Assembly: GCF_011764425.1 (NCBI RefSeq) | Contig: NZ_BLPF01000001.1 | Location: 2,719,001-2,783,000, forward strand | Reading direction: 5' to 3' | Source of the DNA: Phytohabitans houttuyneae | GTDB taxonomy: Bacteria; Actinomycetota; Actinomycetes; Mycobacteriales; Micromonosporaceae | Length of the DNA stretch: 64,000 nt | Part shown: positions 55,258-63,335 of the stretch, piece after piece | How the letters are laid out: every line of letters starts with the position of its first letter | How positions within the stretch are numbered: position 1 is the stretch's first letter | Notes under the pieces: model-generated | Told to the model about the DNA's origin: nothing | What the model saw: the letters and a program-made list of their open reading frames with translations, nothing else | Database searches by the model: none | Position numbers and translations under genes: made by a program

Positions 55258-55302
55258 GGTGTATCGACGATACCAATAGAGCGTTACCTACGTCGATACA
55301 CC
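55258..55302. terminator. 12-bp inverted repeat straddling the Wzy stop codon
   Basis: GGTGTATCGACG (55258-55269) and CGTCGATACACC (55291-55302) pair perfectly over a 21-nt loop that contains the stop codon of the polymerase gene (55284-55286). The left arm is also part of a 13-bp palindrome GTATCGACGATAC. It is AT-richer than its surroundings. It may be a terminator or a binding site in the region before the secreted-protein gene. Confidence 0.5.
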
Positions 55303-56750
55303 GGCGCAATTCTAATCACAGCGTCAGCGACCCGCTCCGCTTCGTGTGCGGCATCCCGCTCCGGCTGGTCGTTGTACGACACCACGGTCGAGGTGCGCAC
55401 GGTCCGCGCCGGGTGAGTGAGACGCCACACAGCACCGCACACACCCATGAGAAGAAACACCGTCAGGGCGAATGTCGTAAACCACAGGGAGTCGACGGTG
55501 GCGGCGACGAGCAGCGAGACGACCTGCGCCGAGATCAGGGCGGCACAGAGGTGCCGGTCCTCCTCGATCTGGGAGCGCCGCCACGCGATCGCGGCGAGCA
55601 CGATGGCCGTCAGGTGCATGAGGGCGAAGACGATGACGCCGATCAGGCCGCCGGTCACGAGCGTGTACAGCCACTGGTTGTCCAGGACCAGGCCGTCGTA
55701 GAGCTCCGGCACGAGCGTGTTGGGCCCGCGCCCCAGCCACGGCCGCTGGGAGAACCAGTGGCCGACGAGCTCGTAGTCGTCTGTCCGGCCGGAGATGCTC
55801 GGGTCCTCTTCGGCGCCGGTGAACATGTAGCTGACGGTGCCGAGCAGGCCGGGGCGGACCACCATCATGCCGGCGATCACGACGGTCCCCAGCAGGAGCA
55901 TGTTGTATCGCACCCGCCAGCTCCAGGCGATCATCATGACCGCGAGGACGGCGCCGAGCGCGACGACGCCGGTACGGGAAATCGACATTGGTACCGCCAC
56001 CGCGGTCAGCACGGCCACCAGGCCGGCGAAGTACCGGTGTCGCTTCAGCGCACCGTACCGCGCGAAGTGGATGGCGAACGGCAGGGCGACCGCCATGAGC
56101 GCGCTGAACTCGATGTAGTGCGCGGCGGTCGAGGCGACCCGGAAGAACTCACCGCTGCCGCGCTGTGACAGGCCGATGATGCCGCCTTTGACCTCGAGGC
56201 CCGGGACCACGAGGTATTCGGCGATGTTGATTTGTGTCGTGGACTGGATGATGCCGATGGCGGCCATGTAGCCGGCGCACCACACGAAGACGCGCAGCAC
56301 ACCCTTCAAGCGCTCCCAGTTGGGAATGCCGTCGGCGACCACGAGAGCGACGCCCAGAAACTGGAAGAGCTGGAGCATCGCGAAGTTTTGCGCGTTGGCC
56401 TCCAGCCCGGGCAGGCCGCGCAGCAGCCCCGCGAGGTACGAGCCCATCGTGCCGGCCAGGTAGAGGAAGGCGGCCCAGCGGATCGGCTGCGGCCCGGTCA
56501 TCACCAGGCGCCGGTTGAGGCGGGTCAGCGCCCACCAGGCGAAGAGGGCGAACGCGACGAGCAGCGCCGGGCGGCCGGCGAACGACATGTTGGGCACGAT
56601 GAGCGTGCCGGGGATCAGGTAGAGCAGGCAGATCATCACGCTGACCACGGCGGCCACGTCGATCCGGGCGCGGCGCCGGCGGGTCGCGTACGTGCTTTCG
56701 GCGACCAGCGACGGCTCGAGGTCGACCGGGTGGACAGCGAAGGAGGTCAA
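55284..56750 (-). CDS. O-antigen ligase/polymerase family protein (Wzy-like)
   Basis: A 488-residue membrane protein with about ten helices and a large extracytoplasmic loop between late helices (FTGAEEDPSISGRTDDYELVGH), where Wzy/WaaL proteins keep their functional Arg/His residues. It likely polymerises lipid-linked repeats. The start is TTG at 56750, overlapping the Wzz-like stop by four bases (TTGA), a rare coupled start. Confidence 0.8.
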   Translation of the reverse strand: MTSFAVHPVDLEPSLVAESTYATRRRRARIDVAAVVSVMICLLYLIPGTLIVPNMSFAGRPALLVAFALFAWWALTRLNRRLVMTGPQPIRWAAFLYLAGTMGSYLAGLLRGLPGLEANAQNFAMLQLFQFLGVALVVADGIPNWERLKGVLRVFVWCAGYMAAIGIIQSTTQINIAEYLVVPGLEVKGGIIGLSQRGSGEFFRVASTAAHYIEFSALMAVALPFAIHFARYGALKRHRYFAGLVAVLTAVAVPMSISRTGVVALGAVLAVMMIAWSWRVRYNMLLLGTVVIAGMMVVRPGLLGTVSYMFTGAEEDPSISGRTDDYELVGHWFSQRPWLGRGPNTLVPELYDGLVLDNQWLYTLVTGGLIGVIVFALMHLTAIVLAAIAWRRSQIEEDRHLCAALISAQVVSLLVAATVDSLWFTTFALTVFLLMGVCGAVWRLTHPARTVRTSTVVSYNDQPERDAAHEAERVADAVIRIAPVYRRR

Positions 56751-57769
56751 CGTCCCTTGTTCTTCTCTTGGCCCGTGCGCCAGGAGACCTGGGACAGCGG
56801 CAGCACGATGGTGCTGTCCACCTCGTGCGTCGGCTGGTCGGGACGGATCAGCTCGCCGCCGGAGCCGTTGGGCTTCGACCCGTTGCTGCCGTTGGCGCCG
56901 TTGGTGCTGTTGAAGACCTTCGGCCCTTTGCCGGCCGGCTCGGCCGGCGCGCTGCGCGCCGAGGCACTCTGGTGGGTGCGCCCCATGCCGTTGGCCTGCC
57001 GCATGCGCGCGCCAAGCCCGCTGCGCGGGACGGCGGGCTCGCTGGCGACACCGTTGCCCATCGAGATGACCATCGTCGAGTCGCCGCCGGAGCCGGCGAG
57101 GCCGGTGCCGGATCCGGAACCGCTCCCCGCGTCGTCCGGCTTCCTGGTCTTGGCGCCCTTTTTCGCCCGGCGGCGCAGGAGGGCGTCCAGGCCGATGGAG
57201 AGGCCGACGCTGATCATGACGGCGATGCCGAGCCCGACGATCGTCACGCGCTTCTTCTTCGACGTGATGGCTTCGACCTTGTCGCCGTTGTCGAGTGGGA
57301 GCGTCGTGATGGAGGTGGCCCTTGTCGCGCCGAACTGCTGCTGCTGCGCCACCACGAACTCATCGAGCAGCTTCATCAGCCGCTGCACGGTCGAGGTCGC
57401 CTGGGCGGGTGTCGAGCCGACCGCCTCGATGGTGAAGTAGGTCGTCCCGTACTCCACGGCGATGGTAAAACTGTCCGTGTAGCCATCTTTGACAAGCTGT
57501 TCGAGCACCGGCTCGTCCTGCGCTTGGAGGATGACGGCCGAGCCCAGCGCCGCGAATCCGAGGTCGAGCCAGGGATTCGTGGGCTTCTTCACGGCGCCCT
57601 CGCCCGTCGTGGAGTTGGGCGGCGGGATCATCTGCAGGTGCCCGACCGCGCTGTAGTCGGGCTTGATGTTCTTCGTCATCAGAAACACAGCCAGGAGCGA
57701 AACGACCAGGAGCGGCGCGAACACGTACCAGCGCCGAAACAGCATCCTGGTCAGATCCCAGAGATCCAC
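56747..57769 (-). CDS. Wzz/chain-length determinant-like membrane protein
   Basis: A 340-residue protein with two membrane helices (about 14-33 and 175-197) flanking an extracytoplasmic domain, as in polysaccharide co-polymerases. The cytoplasmic tail (200-340) is disordered, Gly/Ser/Asn-rich, with no Walker motifs, so it is not a fused BY-kinase; it may still bind a kinase. The start is GTG 57769 with a GAGAGG ribosome site; a longer in-frame start at 57820 lacks one. Coupled to Wzy through TTGA. Confidence 0.75.
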   Translation of the reverse strand: MDLWDLTRMLFRRWYVFAPLLVVSLLAVFLMTKNIKPDYSAVGHLQMIPPPNSTTGEGAVKKPTNPWLDLGFAALGSAVILQAQDEPVLEQLVKDGYTDSFTIAVEYGTTYFTIEAVGSTPAQATSTVQRLMKLLDEFVVAQQQQFGATRATSITTLPLDNGDKVEAITSKKKRVTIVGLGIAVMISVGLSIGLDALLRRRAKKGAKTRKPDDAGSGSGSGTGLAGSGGDSTMVISMGNGVASEPAVPRSGLGARMRQANGMGRTHQSASARSAPAEPAGKGPKVFNSTNGANGSNGSKPNGSGGELIRPDQPTHEVDSTIVLPLSQVSWRTGQEKNKGR

Positions 57770-58125
57770 AGTGTCCTCTCGATTCGCCTTGGCCTCACAT
57801 CTGTGACCCCGCGCAAGCACACGGTTGTCCCGCCGCCGGTCCGGCAGTTAGGGACAGGGTACGCGGCCCGGGAAGGGCTGCCCAGAGGCCGGATACCAGC
57901 CGGTCGGACACCCGACGGATCGCTTGACCCGCCCACCGGGCCTCGTAGGATAGACGGTTGTCACTGGGATTCGGTCATCGCCGCCCGTACCGGCACATCC
58001 AACCAGATAGCCACGTGCCGGGTAGAACGTGTGTCGGCTAGCCGTCACCGCTTGGCCGGTCACGCCGATTCCGTACGCGTCTACAGTGAGCCCCATGTGC
58101 CTGAACCCGCTGCCGGCCTGCTGAG
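57770..58125. other. 356-bp divergent intergenic region
   Basis: It separates the leftward Wzz-Wzy genes and the rightward asparagine-synthetase-like gene. It contains one good promoter (57924-57951). Otherwise no gene or repeat is apparent. Confidence 0.5.
57924..57951 (+). promoter_or_regulatory. Promoter candidate TTGACC-16-TAGGAT
   Basis: TTGACC (57924-57929) and TAGGAT (57946-57951) with a 16-bp spacer, both near the consensus used by the main actinobacterial sigma factor. It drives rightward transcription toward the gene starting at 58126 (about 170 bp of leader). Confidence 0.5.
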
Positions 58126-59973
58126 ATGCGCGGCTTCCTGGCCGTCTCGGTAAGCCCACACGGGCCTGCGGCGGCGCGTGTCCCGCACCGGGACGCGATC
58201 GCCCTTCTCGCCGGACCGCACGAGTCCGGACCGGTCGTCGCGACCCGGGACGGCTGGCTGGCCTTCACCGCCGCCGAGCCCGGCGACCGGCTCGGCGACG
58301 ACCCGGGCACGGGCTTCACGGTCCGGCTCACCCGCTCGATCCGCGACCGCGCGGGAGACATCGACGCGGACCGCATCGCCAAGCTCCTCGGTGAGGGCAC
58401 CGATCCGGACGGCGAGGCACTGACCGCCATCCTCCCGCCGTTCGCCGCCGCCCACCTGGCCCACCGCGAGGCGCCCGTGCTGCTGGCCGGCGACTGGCTC
58501 GGGCTGCGCCAGCTCTTCCGGTGGCAGGGCGAGGGTGTGGCCGCCGTCTCGACGAGCGCGCTGGCCCTCGCCGCGGTGGCCGGCGCCGGCCTGCACACCG
58601 GCGCCCTCGGCGTGCAGAGCCTGATGGGCTGGCAGGTGGGACTCGAGACCGTGTTCACCGGGGTCGAAAAACTCGGGCCGGCCGCCGTCGCCAAGCTCCG
58701 TGACGGCACGGTCACCGTCGAGCGGTACGCGAGCGACGACCTCGCTCTCGACGGCGCGCCGGGACTCGACGCCGCGGTCGAGGAGATGGCCGGGATCCTG
58801 CGCGCGTTCCACCACGCCTATCTGACCGACCATCCCGAGACCGTGCTCCAGCTCAGCGGCGGTCAGGACTCCCGCCTGCTGCTCGGTGCCGTCCCGCCGG
58901 AGCTGCGCCGCGGGATGGCCGCGTTCACATTGGACACGCACGGCGGAGCCGAGGCCCGGGTCGCCACCCGCCTCGCCACCCGGTGCGGCCTGGCGCACAC
59001 CGTGCACTGGACCGACGAGCGGCCGCCGGTGGACGCGGAGGCCGGCCACCGTGCCGCGCGCGCGGCCGCCGCCGCGCTCGACTGCATGGCCAGCCCGATG
59101 GCACTCGCCCCGCTCGCGCTGATCGAGGCCGACCTGGAGCAGGGGCACCGGCTCTCCGGCGCCGGCGGCGAGCTGGCCCGCGGCTTCTACTACCCCGGGC
59201 AGCCCCGGCACGCCGGTACGGACGAGCGGATGGTGCGCCGCCTGGCCGAATGGCGGCTGTTTACCAACGAAGCGGCCGAGGCCGACGCGCTCGAGCCGGA
59301 CTTCGTGGCGGCCGCCCGGTCGTACGCGCTGGACGCCGTGACCGAGCGCTTCGCCGGCTATGACCGGGACTGGCTGCGCGCCACCGACGACTTCTACCTC
59401 TGGGACCGGATGGCGCGGTGGGCCGGCGCGCAGGGCACACCGGCCGCCGTGGACAGGTTCTACGTCAACCCCTTGCTGGACCGGCGCTTCGTGCAGCTGG
59501 CGCTCGCGGTCGCGCCGGACGAAAAGCGCGACTCGCGCCTTACCGGACGGCTCATGCAGCGGCTCGACGCCGGCCTGGCGGCGATACCGCTCGACTCCGG
59601 CCTCGTCCCGGCGCGGCTGGGCCGCCCCGGGCTGTCCACCAGCGCGGCGGTCGCCCGGGTGACCGTACGGAAGACCGTCGGCAAGGTGCGGCAGCGCCTG
59701 TCCGGTGCCCGCCGGACCCAGCTGGGCGCCGGCGACGTCGCCGCCCGGGTCGTGGCGCACTGGCGCGCCAGCCCCGAGACGGCCGATCCGCTGCGCCGCG
59801 CCGGCATGGTCCGCGCGGCGTGGCTCGACGAGCTGCTCGACGGCCGCCGCGAGGCGCTGCCGGCGACGGTCGCGTTCCTGATGAACACGCTCGTGGCGAC
59901 GGAAGCCACCGAGCCGGGCCGGGCCACCCGCGCCGGTACCGCCGGTGGCGCCGCGCTGCCGCACCTCGGTTAG
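58126..59973 (+). CDS. Asparagine-synthetase-like protein lacking the glutaminase cysteine
   Basis: A 615-residue protein. Its C-terminal half has the ATP pyrophosphatase PP-loop SGGQDS (244-249), as in asparagine synthetase B. The N-terminal part corresponds to a degenerate glutaminase domain, and begins MRGFL instead of Met-Cys: the catalytic Cys2 is missing, so it cannot take ammonia from glutamine by the usual route. It could use free ammonia, get it from another subunit, or activate a carboxylate for another nucleophile. The next gene is an intact AsnB-type protein, 64 bp away. Start ATG 58126; the ribosome site is poor. Confidence 0.75.
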   Translation: MRGFLAVSVSPHGPAAARVPHRDAIALLAGPHESGPVVATRDGWLAFTAAEPGDRLGDDPGTGFTVRLTRSIRDRAGDIDADRIAKLLGEGTDPDGEALTAILPPFAAAHLAHREAPVLLAGDWLGLRQLFRWQGEGVAAVSTSALALAAVAGAGLHTGALGVQSLMGWQVGLETVFTGVEKLGPAAVAKLRDGTVTVERYASDDLALDGAPGLDAAVEEMAGILRAFHHAYLTDHPETVLQLSGGQDSRLLLGAVPPELRRGMAAFTLDTHGGAEARVATRLATRCGLAHTVHWTDERPPVDAEAGHRAARAAAAALDCMASPMALAPLALIEADLEQGHRLSGAGGELARGFYYPGQPRHAGTDERMVRRLAEWRLFTNEAAEADALEPDFVAAARSYALDAVTERFAGYDRDWLRATDDFYLWDRMARWAGAQGTPAAVDRFYVNPLLDRRFVQLALAVAPDEKRDSRLTGRLMQRLDAGLAAIPLDSGLVPARLGRPGLSTSAAVARVTVRKTVGKVRQRLSGARRTQLGAGDVAARVVAHWRASPETADPLRRAGMVRAAWLDELLDGRREALPATVAFLMNTLVATEATEPGRATRAGTAGGAALPHLG

Positions 59974-60037
59974 TTCGCGCGCGCCGGTGCGGCCCGGCGC
60001 GCGTACCGCAATCGCCGCTCGATATAGAGGAGGACAC

Positions 60038-61948
60038 GTGTGCGGTCTCGTGGGTAGATGCGCGCGGGCCACGGCCACCGTCACCGCGGACGAGATCCTG
60101 CGCGCGCTCGAACCGATCCGCCACCGCGGGCCGGACGGTGACGGCGTGTGGACGGATCCCGGCATCGGACTGGGGCACGTGCGCCTGTCGATCCTCGACC
60201 TCAGCACCGCGGCCGCGCAGCCGATGCGCTCCTTCGACGGCCGGTACGCGCTCGCCTTCAACGGCGAGATCTACAACTTCCGCGAGCTGCGTGACGAGCT
60301 GATCGCACAGGGTGTCGAGGTGCACTCGACCGGCGACACCGAGGTGCTGCTCTCGCACATCGCGGTGCACGGCTGCGCCGCCACGTTCGCCAAGCTGGAG
60401 GGCGACTGGGCGGTCGCCGTCTGGGACACCCGCGACGAGCTGCTCACGCTCGGGCGCGACGTGCACGGCGTGAAGCCGCTCTACTACGCGCAAGGCCCGG
60501 ACGGCAGCCTGCGGTTCGGCTCCGAGCTCAAGGCGCTGATCGAGATCGGCACCACGGCCAGCGAGCCGAGCCCGGCCGCGGTCAACGCCGCCCTGCTGGG
60601 CTACTCGGTCACCTGGGGCGACCGCACGCTGTACCGCGGGGTGCGCGCGGTCCGCCCCGGCGAGCAGCTCACGTTCGACCGGTCCACGGGCCGGATCGAG
60701 CGCCGCTTCTTCGCGCGGGTGGTCGACTGGGTCGACGACGACCTCTACCGGGAGCTGCGCGCCGCGCCGGCGTCCGAGGTGGTGCAGCGGGTCGAAGACG
60801 CGATCACCGCGGGTGTGCGCTCCCGCCTCGTCAGCGACGCGCCCCTGGCCTGCCTCGCCAGCGGTGGCGTGGACTCCAGCCTCATCGCCACGCTCGCCAG
60901 CAAGGAGCGGGCGGACCTGCCGCTGTACCACGCGGACGTGGTCAACGACAGCGAGCGGCCGGCCGCCGAGGCGCTGGCGGCGGCGCTCGGGCTGAAGCTG
61001 CACACGGTGCGCGTCACCGACGCCGACATCATCTCCGCCATCCCGGACGTGACCTGGTACAACGACGGGCCGCTCATCTACCACCTGAACGCGCTCCCGT
61101 TCTACGCCGTGTGCGAGCTGGCCGCCGCCGACGGCATCAAGGTGCTGCTGACCGGCGAGGGCAGCGACGAGTACCTGATCGGCTACCCCAACGAGGCGTT
61201 GAAGCCCGTGCTCGACCTTGTCGACCGGGTCAAGGCGGTGCCGCGCTCCTGGCTGAACGCGCTTTCGCCGAAGGCCGCCAAGCTCTTCTGGCCCAAGTCG
61301 GACGACAGCTTCGAGCACCGGCTGCTCGAACTCAACTCGGCGTTCGAGCAGGGCATCGTCGCCGACCGCAGCGCCGCCGCGCTGGGCGGCAGCATGGGCC
61401 GGCGCGACCGCCGCTCGCGGATCACGTCGCTCAACCTGGCGCAGTCGCACCTCGTCTCGCTGCTGCACCGCAACGACCGGCTGGGCATGGCGTGGGGGCT
61501 GGAGGCGCGTTTCCCGTTCCTGGCGCCCGAGTTCGCGTCGCTGGCGGTCAACCTGCCGGACCGGTACAAGCTGCGGCGCACGATGCGGGCGCACGACAAG
61601 CGGCACCCGTTCATCATCGACAAGTGGGCGATCCGTGAGGTGGCCGCGCGGCGCCTGCCGTCGGCGCTGTCCGCCCGGCCCAAGCGTGGCTTCCCGGTCT
61701 CCATCAACCGAAGGCTCTCGGTCTCACCGAAGTTCTTCGCCGACGGCTTCGTCGCCGACCTGTACGCGCTGGACGAGGACGCCATCGCCACCGCGATCAG
61801 CGACGGGCCGAGCGAGTGGCTGACCCGGCTGATCCTGCTGGAGGTGTGGGGCAGATCTTCTTCCGCGGCGCCAGCCGGGACGCGATGCGCGAGACGCTGC
61901 TGGCGCACACCCAGACGGCGGTGCCGGCCGGTCACTGAACGGCGGTGA
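60038..61948 (+). CDS. Glutamine-dependent asparagine synthase-type amidotransferase, one frameshift near the 3' end
   Basis: Start GTG 60038 has AGGAGG just upstream, so the product begins Met-Cys2-Gly, the glutaminase nucleophile of class II amidotransferases. Other glutaminase residues (HRGPDGDG, FNGEIYNFRELR) and the PP-loop SGGVDSS (275-281) are present. The tail is broken: at 61848-61851 one G is missing in TGGGGC. The real reading is LEVWG-QIFFRGASRDAMRETLL, ending in TGA at 61936-61938 (633 residues); as given the frame runs to 61948 through Arg-rich nonsense. It may amidate a sugar acid of the glycan rather than aspartate (inference from context). Confidence 0.8.
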   Translation: MCGLVGRCARATATVTADEILRALEPIRHRGPDGDGVWTDPGIGLGHVRLSILDLSTAAAQPMRSFDGRYALAFNGEIYNFRELRDELIAQGVEVHSTGDTEVLLSHIAVHGCAATFAKLEGDWAVAVWDTRDELLTLGRDVHGVKPLYYAQGPDGSLRFGSELKALIEIGTTASEPSPAAVNAALLGYSVTWGDRTLYRGVRAVRPGEQLTFDRSTGRIERRFFARVVDWVDDDLYRELRAAPASEVVQRVEDAITAGVRSRLVSDAPLACLASGGVDSSLIATLASKERADLPLYHADVVNDSERPAAEALAAALGLKLHTVRVTDADIISAIPDVTWYNDGPLIYHLNALPFYAVCELAAADGIKVLLTGEGSDEYLIGYPNEALKPVLDLVDRVKAVPRSWLNALSPKAAKLFWPKSDDSFEHRLLELNSAFEQGIVADRSAAALGGSMGRRDRRSRITSLNLAQSHLVSLLHRNDRLGMAWGLEARFPFLAPEFASLAVNLPDRYKLRRTMRAHDKRHPFIIDKWAIREVAARRLPSALSARPKRGFPVSINRRLSVSPKFFADGFVADLYALDEDAIATAISDGPSEWLTRLILLEVWGRSSSAAPAGTRCARRCWRTPRRRCRPVTERR

Positions 61949-61952
61949 CACG

Positions 61953-61985
61953 AAGCCGGCCGGGCGCTGCGCGCCCGGCCGGCTT
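61953..61985. terminator. Strong 15-bp hairpin terminator
   Basis: AAGCCGGCCGGGCGC (61953-61967), loop TGC, GCGCCCGGCCGGCTT (61971-61985), then TTCG. Perfect pairing. It lies between the two convergent genes and can serve both strands. Confidence 0.85.
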
Positions 61986-61999
61986 TCGACTGTGTGGGG

Positions 62000-63124
62000 T
62001 CAGGACTGCGGCTTGACCGCGCCGGAGCCGTCCTGCCACGCGTTGCCACTCCACACGTTGCCCTGGTGAAACTCGAACGTCGCGACAGGTCCGTAGTAGC
62101 CGCACTTGGGGCCGTACTTCTTGCCGAACAGGTTGTTCACGTACCGGATGTTGGTGCCGATCGGATACGGCTTCGCCGACGTGGAACCGCCGTAGGTGCA
62201 GTAGCCGCCGTTGGTGTTGAAAAGGTTGCGCTCGATCAGCGCGTTGTTGATCGGCTCGAAGTCACCGTAAAGCGAGAGCGCGGCCGAGCAGCCGTCGCTG
62301 TCGCAGATCAGGTTGTTGTGGATGACCTTGTAGTTGCTGCCGCCGTTGGAGCCGATCGCGGTCTGGTGCGCGCCGTTGACGTACACCCACCCGTGCAGGT
62401 ACGAGTCCTCGATATGGACGTTCTTGCGCATGTTCGCCCCGCGGCCGGTGCCGTGGATGTGACAGCGTATGCACGTGTAGTCATCGTTGCCGATCGCGGC
62501 CTCGCCGTTGGGGTCGACCTTGCCGCCGCCGTCGATCTCGACGTCGACAAGTCGCAGACCCACCAGGCTCCAGTCCGTCTTGTACGTACCGCCGACCTTG
62601 CCCAGCACCAGTGACCGGCTGATCGTGACGTTTTTTCCTTCGATCGTCAGCCCATTGGTGAATCGGCAACCGTCCAACTTGACATTGCTCTTCGTGACGG
62701 TGTTGGGACAATCGCGCAACTTGACGCCGGTGTGCTTGTAGCCCGTGCAGTTTTCGTCCGGAAACTTCGGATAGCTCGGGCACGCGGAATTGCCGATGGA
62801 GCCGGCCTTCTTCGGCGTGGCGGACGGGCTGGCGGAGGCGCTCGCGCTCGGCGCGGCGGCAAACTTGCCCTTTCCGTCCGGCACCGGCGTCTCGGTGGAC
62901 ACCTGTCCCTCGTCCGACGCGGTCGGCGTCGCGGTCACGTCGCCGCTGCTCGCGGATGGCTTGAAAACGAGATCAGTCGCACGGACGAAGCCGAACGTCG
63001 CCGCAAGCGCGATCACCGTACCCACAGCCACAAAAACCAACTTTTTGGACGAACCACGCGAAGAACGATGGTTCGACCCGGGGACGGGCGGCGTTTGGCG
63101 CGTTTTGTCAGAGTGACCTGTCAC
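62000..63124 (-). CDS. Secreted right-handed beta-helix protein (pectate-lyase-like fold)
   Basis: A 374-residue protein with a cytoplasmic basic leader, one membrane helix (about 27-54), a Pro/Ser/Thr/Ala-rich linker and a beta-helix domain made of short strands with repeated asparagine-ladder patterns (TISRSLVLGKVGG, KVIHNNLICD, RYVNNLFGKKYG). Many such proteins are polysaccharide lyases or hydrolases; catalytic residues are not identified. GTG 63124 has AGGAG in front and is preferred to GTG 63166. Likely processes or binds the surface glycan. Confidence 0.75.
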   Translation of the reverse strand: MTGHSDKTRQTPPVPGSNHRSSRGSSKKLVFVAVGTVIALAATFGFVRATDLVFKPSASSGDVTATPTASDEGQVSTETPVPDGKGKFAAAPSASASASPSATPKKAGSIGNSACPSYPKFPDENCTGYKHTGVKLRDCPNTVTKSNVKLDGCRFTNGLTIEGKNVTISRSLVLGKVGGTYKTDWSLVGLRLVDVEIDGGGKVDPNGEAAIGNDDYTCIRCHIHGTGRGANMRKNVHIEDSYLHGWVYVNGAHQTAIGSNGGSNYKVIHNNLICDSDGCSAALSLYGDFEPINNALIERNLFNTNGGYCTYGGSTSAKPYPIGTNIRYVNNLFGKKYGPKCGYYGPVATFEFHQGNVWSGNAWQDGSGAVKPQS

Positions 63125-63191
63125 AGATGCTCCTACTCGAACCTGCACGCTGGCGCCTGGACTCACGCCGTTTACGCGCCGGCCTTCGCAT

Positions 63192-63245
63192 ATTGGTCAT
63201 TCGCGATGAGCGCGGTAATGCTAGCACCGTAGGCATTGGTCATTC
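63192..63245. promoter_or_regulatory. Two 11-bp direct repeats in the divergent promoter region
   Basis: ATTGGTCATTC at 63192-63202 and 63235-63245, 43 bp apart (about four helical turns, same face). They lie between the divergent beta-helix and acyltransferase genes and may be an operator. This is the only pair seen. Confidence 0.35.
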
Positions 63246-63335
63246 CGGCATACGGACAATGCGTGCGGCGTAAGGGATCCACGGTGTCATCATCGCGACA
63301 CCCCAGCCCGGATCACTGCCAAGTATGGTGACGCG

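Noticed and set aside
58081-60261. A 726-codon minus-strand frame opposite the asparagine-synthetase-like gene.
   Set aside because: No motif or start signal; the plus strand has the PP-loop and matches AsnB-like proteins.
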